Program-made: the position numbers and the translations under genes
In this document: in pieces, positions 58,152 to 64,000 of the stretch
Layout: each line of letters begins with the position of its first letter
Position numbering within the stretch: the first letter of the stretch is position 1
From: Edaphochlamys debaryana
Lineage: Eukaryota > Chlorophyta > Chlorophyceae > Chlamydomonadales
Direction of reading: 5' to 3'
DNA length: 64,000 nt
Assembly (NCBI GenBank): GCA_016858145.1
Contig: JAEHOE010000078.1
Location: forward strand, 248,001 to 312,000
Notes under the pieces: model-generated
Databases searched by the model: none
What the model saw: only the letters and a program-made list of their open reading frames with translations
Told to the model about the DNA's origin: nothing

Positions 58152-60907
58152 AGGCAAACTTGCGAGCAGACTGCTGCCAGCGTAGGACAGCCCTAACGCT
58201 GGGGCGCTTTGACGGCGTCGTCTTCGCGTCGGGCGGGGGGCGGGGGTGCCCCAAGATGTTTGGGTTCCCCGCTACTGCCGACCGTGCCGACGTCGGTACG
58301 TGACGTAATCTGCCCGCCACTGCCTGAGCTTGGTGGTGCAGAGAAGCGATGCCAGCTTCCTCTGCAGCGCCAGCTTGGTGCTCGTTTGGCGAAATGCTGC
58401 TGCAGCTGTATCGACTGGTTAGCACAGTTGAACCCCGGCGCCTTTACTGTTGTTCTGATGCATTTCAAGCATCATTGGGGCTGTGCCCGACGGGATAAGC
58501 CGGTTAGCTGCGTGGATGGGATGGCTGGCGACTCACAGTAAGCCTAAGGCGCACAACTAGGGGCTAAGAGTTGTATAGAGACTGATGCTCATCCGTTCTC
58601 GTGGCGTCAAGGAAATTTGTCGCTGGAGACTTCCACAGTTCCAGTTGCTGTCGCGCGTCGGACACACAGCCCGCGCAGTGTTATCCTACTTGCAAGTTAT
58701 TAGCGTAGATGGTGTGTCGTCGGGCAGACTGGCACGCAGTTTGTGTCGTGCAGGCCGACCACCCTTCCCAACGCAGGTTCCCGTCGCACGGCGCCGCGCA
58801 CCGCGGCCCTGCCCCCAGCCTGCCCCCTGACGCCCCTGCGGACCTGCCCCCTTCCCAGGCGCGCCCTGCAGATGGATGTCGATTGCTAATCGCCTCACAT
58901 CCCCTTCCTCCACGATCTCCTGAAGCTTGCATCCAGGAGCCGTCTCACTTGCGTGCCCCGGACGGGCGGGACTATGGATGTAGGACATTCCGTGTTACCG
59001 CGACTTCGAGCAGCGCCCTGCATAATCCCAACCATCCAGTTTGCATCAAGGCAAGACCTTGTGTTGGCAAGTCTATCGCACTCTTCTTAAGGGGTCGGGA
59101 CTGGTGGGGTACGTGTCGACATGCCGAGCCCCGGCACCACGCGGACACCAACGGGCGTTTCCCCGGTGCTCCCTGAAGCCCGCCTTGCACTCCCGCGCCT
59201 TAGATAGCAATAAGAAGATATGACATTGCCCCTCGGTGTCAAACCGTTGGTGGATTGATGGTCAAGGATACTCGACCAACGTAGCCAACCGGGTGGACTG
59301 TGCGCGCGCTAGAGCACGCATGGAGCAGGTTGCCGACACAGGAACGGCTTTGATGGGACTGCAAGGTCTTGTACGACAGTGTCAGCCCTGTGTCTTACAC
59401 TGAACGGGTCGGTCGATCGTTGGTCGGAGCGGGAGGGTTTGGGACATGTCGGCAGACTATGTTACCCCCCCCCCCCTTTGCAGCAGCCATAGGCACGAGC
59501 GGGAGGCGGTGTAACCCCACCCCTTTAGCAGCCATAGGCACGAGCTAGCCTGCACGAGCCCAGGGATGAGCTCGGTCACCCCGGCACGAGCCCGTCCGTG
59601 GCCCCCTCTTAGTGCCTCACGCTACGTCTGTGCTGAAGCCTGGTCATTGGCCCGCGATCCGGGTGCCGCCCCAACTGGTCAGTGCCTGCAGCTACTGCAG
59701 TGCAGCCCGCCCCCGCTTCCCCCCCTTGGACCCCGCGGCTCGACTTTGGAGCTACGTGCTGGCAGGGCCGTGCAGCGGCCGAGTGTACAATCCTGCCCTG
59801 GCAGGCCCTGGCCTTAGATACCCTCTGGCCCTGATGGTCACCGGAGACGGTCTCCGGAAAGGGCAGAAGTGTAACGGGCAGGCACAGACTGGAGTCTGCT
59901 GTTCCTATTGGGCGCTTGAGCCCTTCAGCGCGCAGACCACTTGGTGCGCCACTCGATCCCAGGGACGAACATTGCCGAGCTTGCAGCTGAGGTGGGGCCG
60001 AGAGGGGCAGAGGTCGGGCGGTGGGGTGGGGACAGCGCAATGCCCCGCAATGTGCGATTGCACGCTCGGCCCCAGGCCCCCAGTCACCTCACGGCCGTGG
60101 CAATACATGTAGGCAAGGTGAGGTAGGCGAGTAGCAGAGCGCGCTCGCGAGTTACCGTCTGGGTCTCGACTCGCGAGTGCTTACCGGCGACATGTCGGAT
60201 GCGGAGGGGTCAATGCAACGTGCAACGAGCCGGGTCTGGCCCACCAGCCGGATGCGACAGGTAGGGTATATGATGCGGAGGGGTGCGTGATGGACACACT
60301 CTTGCTTCCGTGCGGTGCTGTGATCTCCAGCATCGAGGGGGGTGAACAAGTCCCAAGGGCGGCAGGCAACTGGGGGGGGGGGGCTTGGGGCCGTGGGGCA
60401 GGGCGGGGCGGGCATGCAGGGGCGGGAAGGTGCGGGCCGGAACGAAGGGCTGAACAGCACGGAACAGCCGCGCTCGACCGCGTCGAGTTCGACGGCTGTA
60501 CGAAGGCACACGGTACGCCCTTGGGCACTTGATGCTGTGCCTGTATAAATCACGTTGCTCTACATCAACGGCGGCTCGAGGACCGTGGACTGCCCGCTGC
60601 AATGTTGCATGTCGGCACGGTTGCCCACCCGCCGGCGTCCGGCCACCCCAACGTGGCCACGCCAGTCGCGCTGGCCTTAAAGATGATGAGGTGCAAAGCG
60701 TCATTTGGGAGCCCGCGATGGCGGGGCCCAGTACTACAAGCGACCTCGCTGTACTCTGGTGCGTAGCGCTCCGGACAGTCTACTGAGGTTCCATACCATG
60801 ACAATTATAGCCACGAGAACATACAAGCTGCAGTAAATCGGCACACGCAGGCGCGAACGGGTCAGGCCTCAACCGTCGCGCCACTCCACGCCACACGAGA
60901 GCAGGAT
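58152..60907. other. Divergent intergenic stretch
   Basis: It lies between the glycosyltransferase gene (transcribed leftward) and the VMO-I-domain gene (transcribed rightward), so it holds both promoters. No exon chain is supported. A direct repeat lies at 59473-59545. Confidence 0.55.
59473..59545. repeat. Two direct copies of a 26-28-bp unit
   Basis: CCCCTTTGCAGCAGCCATAG followed by GCACGAGC recurs 47 bases downstream as CCCCTTTAGCAGCCATAG followed by GCACGAGC. They differ by a substitution and a short indel. Confidence 0.65.
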
Positions 60908-63900
60908 ATGCGTGGCTTCGCGTCTATCACATCTATGAGCGCATGCCCACGACGCCGGCCTCGCGGTCGTCGCGGCGTTCTTCTCCTTCTGTTGCCCTGG
61001 TTGCTGGGGGGGCTCTGTCCCGCCGACGCTGCCTGTGAGTTTTGCACGTCGCGAGCAAGACACACGAGCGTGAAGACTGTGTAGCGTCAAAACTGCGTAC
61101 ACGGTATACAACTGGGCCATGTCGCCCGTTGACGCCAGGCGCGCAAGCATGTGACATCCTGCATGCAGTGTCCTAAGAAGTGCGTAGAGCGTGCACGGAA
61201 GCATAGCCAGCGCATACCGAAAAGCAACCTTTCATGTCGCTCGCGGTATCGCACCGTCAGACGTGCGCTTCACCTTGTCGCCGTGCGATGAGTAGACGTA
61301 CTCGAACCTGTTGGGAGAACGCTCAGGAGGCTGCACCCTGCTTGCGAAAACGGACCTCCTTCGATAGATGGCGGGCTTCGACGGCGCCGCCGATCGATGG
61401 CACGGTACACGGACTGGCCGCGCCGTCGGGGCGGGGGCGGGGGGCGGGGGGCGGGGGGCGGGGGGCGGGGGGCGGGGGGCGGGGGGCGGGGGGCGGGGGG
61501 CGGGGGGCGGGGGGCGGGGGGGCGGGGGGCGGGGGGCGGGGGGGCGGGTTCGTGGCGACCCGTGAGCGGTGCCTCGAGCCGCTCGCCTCGCGCCGCGAAG
61601 TCTTAAGGCCCAAGGGCCTTTCATGGCGCCCCTCTGTGCCTGCGCATAATCCTGATCCTGCACTTCAATATAATCTTTGGGCGCGCGCCTGGGCCACCAG
61701 ACATAGCCTGCTGGGGGAATCCCAACTTCCGGTAGCTTGGCACTCCACCCGTCATGACGCGCGGGTACCGGGCCGTCTGCGTCGGAATGAGCGGGGTGCG
61801 CTCTGTCCTTCAGACGTATTGGAACACACATCGGCTTACCTCCGTCTTCGATCCCTACCTGGTCCCTGCCCGCCCCTGTGCAGTCCCCGTGGATGACTTT
61901 GTGGGGACTCAGCAGGCCGCTGGGGGCTGGTGGTAAGCTTGTAAAACGGGGTGGGGGTGGGGGTGGGGGTGGGGGTTTGCGCGTGGCACACGCAGGCGGC
62001 TGCCGCGGCGGCGGAGATCTGCGCAAGCTGGGTTGCATGCCCTTGCCTCCCCAAACTACCGTATGTGTGTCGGTTACTCCCTTCCTGCCTGCCCCAGGGG
62101 GGACTGGCTTGGTTGGTCTGCCTGCAAGTCTGCCATTACAGGGAGGCCCTCGTACATCGTGGGCATGCGGCTGAGGTTCGAGAGGTCCCAGGGAGGGTGA
62201 GTGGCCTGCCGCCGGGCACGCACGACACAGCTCGCGTGAGCTGATGGCACCATGGCATCATGCATGTAGCTAGGCGGATGGATCCCGACCTCCCTTGCAA
62301 GCTCATGCGCATGACCGTCATGTCGGGGCGGCGGAGCGAACACCCGCGGACTGGACTTGCCCCGACCCGGGCATGCCTGCACCCCCGCATCATGCGACGC
62401 CAGTCACCGCGGCACTATGCCCCTTGTCTATAATAACCCCCGCATCCCGCCCTGCCCTGCCCCGCCTCAGTGGTGGGGACGACACCGCACTCAACGGCAT
62501 CATCGTCGCCTGCTCCAAGTAGGTCCTCGGCCCTCGGCCATCGCTGCATGCATCCATGCATCCCATTGATCCAGAGTCTGGGGCTCTGGACAGGTCCTGG
62601 CGGCCCCATGCCGTGGTATCGCTCTAGGCACCTTGTAGCCCACGCACCATCACCCCCGCCCGCGGCTCCCCACCGCTTCGTTCACCTGCTGCGCATGCAG
62701 CATCTCAACTACCTCGGAGGTGGTGGTGGAGTGGGGCCTGTGGGGCGACTGGAGCGGCACTGCCTACTGCCCCCCCGGCGCGTGAGTCCCTCCGTCCGTA
62801 CCGTCCAGCCACCATGCGGTGCTGTGCTGTGCTGTGTTGCGTGGCCGGGCAATGCAAGGCTCCCACGGGAAAGGGGCTAGAGAGGCCCACCGCTGCCGCC
62901 ACCTGCCGCGCTCCGTTCCGTCCTACCTACGTCTGTATGTGTGGCCGGGCAATGCAAGGCCGGGCGGTGTAACTCGTGTAAGGCTGGGTAATGCAAGGCC
63001 GGGCGATACAAGGCTCTCTGCATGCCCCCGACTCCCCGCCCTGCGCAGTTACGCCGTCAAGGCCACCTTTAGGCTGGAGTACCGGGGCGGCGACGACACG
63101 GCCGGCAACAGCGTGCAGCTGGGCTGCAGCGACGGCACCGTGCTGGCACCGAACAACGGCCTCTGGGGGGAGTGAGTGGCGCAGGGTGGGGTGGGGGGTG
63201 GGGGGGGTGGGGGGGTGGGGGGTGGGGGGGTGGGGGGTGGGGGGAGTCTATCTGCAACGGAGCGGGCGGTTGCTGACACGCCGTGCTGCGTTGCGCGCGG
63301 GGGGCAAGCGGATGGTAAGGAGTGCACGAGCTGGCGAGCTACTGGCACGGGGCGGGTTACTCGTACGGTGCCGTACTGTCTGTGGCTAGTGCGTTGGTTG
63401 CCCCGGCACGTGCCCAGCCTCACGGGCTCGCACTTGCGCGCTGTTGCTTGCCTCGCAGCTGGTACGGATGGAGGGAATGCGGCGCAGGGGAGTTCTTGTG
63501 CGGAATGCAGGTGCGGAGGGGGTACAGGGACCAGAGGATCAGTCGGGAGAGGGTACGACAGATTGGGTGAGGCAAACCTTTCCTGGGCCGCTGAAGCGTT
63601 GGAGGTTGGTTCCATGCATCGCACGTTGTGCTCGTCCCATCGCCACCTTCCAGGTCCGCTTCGAATCCAGTCGAGGCAGCGGCGACGACACCGCTCTCAA
63701 CGGACTCAACATAGCCTGCTGCGCCCTGCCGTCACCGCCCCCGCCGCCCCCATCACCCGTGCCGCCCTCACCGCGCCCGCCTTCGCCTCGCCCACCCTCA
63801 CCGCGCCCGCCCTCGCCGCCGCCCCCGCCTTCACCGCCGCCCTCGCCCCCGGTGCCGTTTCCGCCTCTGCCTGCGGCCACGCCGCCGGCGCCCCCTGCCC

Positions 63901-64000
63901 CGCCCCCTGCGCCGTACTTACTTGGCCCCAACGGTAGGCATGCGCACACTCCAACACTGTGCACACGTGTGCCCCTCATTCCTCACCGCACCATGCAGTC
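60908..64000 (+). CDS. Secreted VMO-I-domain protein with SPP/RPPSP linker (3' end outside window)
   Basis: Exons 60908-61034, 61884-61932, 62098-62196, 62471-62518, 62701-62781, 63049-63171, 63459-63510 and 63654-63933 join in phase (286 residues so far, ending in phase 1 with a GTAGGC donor). The N-terminus is a signal peptide (GRRGVLLLLLPWLLGGLC, then PADAA). An ATG at 60935 would also serve. The body shows the threefold repeat of vitelline membrane outer layer protein I: WWGDWLGWSACKS, YIVGMRLRFERSQG, GDDTALNGIIVAC; then WGLWGDWSGTAYCPPGA, VKATFRLEYRGGDDTAGN; then WGDWYGWRECGAG, VRFESSRGSGDDTALNG. After the domain comes a long SPPPPP/RPPSPRPPSP tract like the hydroxyproline-rich shafts of volvocine wall and matrix glycoproteins. 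The gene continues past the window, perhaps to a second domain. The role is presumably extracellular-matrix or carbohydrate binding (inference). Confidence 0.85.
61426..61549 (+). repeat. (GGGGGGC)n tract in intron 1 of the VMO-I gene
   Basis: About sixteen units of GGGGGGC with slight length variation. Consecutive runs of six or more G make this a strong candidate for G-quadruplex formation in DNA and in the intron RNA. Confidence 0.9.
62394..62450. repeat. Short dispersed repeat, copy 2
   Basis: This partner of 4265-4320 shares the CCGCGGCACTAYGCCCC core and the following TTGTCTATRATAACCCCCGC. It lies in intron 3 of the VMO-I gene. Confidence 0.55.
62841..63012. repeat. Repeated GTGGCCGGGCAATGCAAGGC word in intron 5
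   Basis: The exact 20-mer occurs at 62841-62860 and 62941-62960, spaced exactly 100 bases. Degenerate copies follow near 62981-63012 (GGCTGGGTAATGCAAGGCC, GGGCGATACAAGGC). A related GCAAGGCCGGG also occurs at 27048. Confidence 0.75.
63185..63246 (+). repeat. Poly(GGGGTG) tract in intron 6 of the VMO-I gene
   Basis: A run of G blocks broken by single T residues directly follows the exon 6 donor. It is a second G-quadruplex-prone tract in the same gene. Confidence 0.85.

Overview
The window looks like nuclear DNA of a volvocine green alga (Chlamydomonas/Volvox relatives). The genes are GC-rich and split by many short introns, with GTGAG or GTGCG donors and C-rich NCAG acceptors. The proteins carry long Ala, Gly and Pro-Ser runs. 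One gene encodes a wall-type SPP/RPPSP protein, and TGTAA-type poly(A) signals are present. The family assignments rest on motifs read by eye. No database search was possible.

Seven protein-coding loci could be modelled. Most splice phases close exactly; weak joins are noted in the entries. They are: (1) a soluble TKL/Raf-like kinase at 5086-10039 (+); (2) a 24-exon receptor-like kinase at 15644-26820 (+); (3) and (4) two tail-to-tail patatin-like lipid acyl hydrolases at 30354-33102 (+) and 35790-39559 (-); (5) a second receptor-like kinase at 42352-49956 (-); (6) a GT61/DUF563 glycosyltransferase at 51230-57845 (-); and (7) the 5' part of a secreted VMO-I-domain protein with a hydroxyproline-type linker at 60908-64000 (+), cut by the window end. 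A possible unrecognised 3' exon lies at 2830-3235 (+). The stretches between genes have visibly lower GC and no gene I can support.

The kinases form a local group. All three have HGDL or HADL in place of HRDL in the catalytic loop. Two carry a signal peptide, an ectodomain with repeated beta-helix-like segments, one membrane span and a cytosolic kinase. Together with the secretory glycosyltransferase and the wall-type protein, the content leans towards sensing and building the cell surface. That link is inference.

Three signals stand out. First, 29016-29238 is a perfect 101-bp inverted repeat with a 21-nt loop, flanked by ATTAC on both sides: either a foldback/MITE element or a small-RNA hairpin. 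Second, the two patatin genes share a nearly identical inverted tract of about 870 bp covering their 3' ends, pasted into one gene with an apparent CCGCC microhomology joint, so that gene now has two copies of one exon. Third, the GT61 intron 8 carries two or three decayed tandem copies of the following exon.
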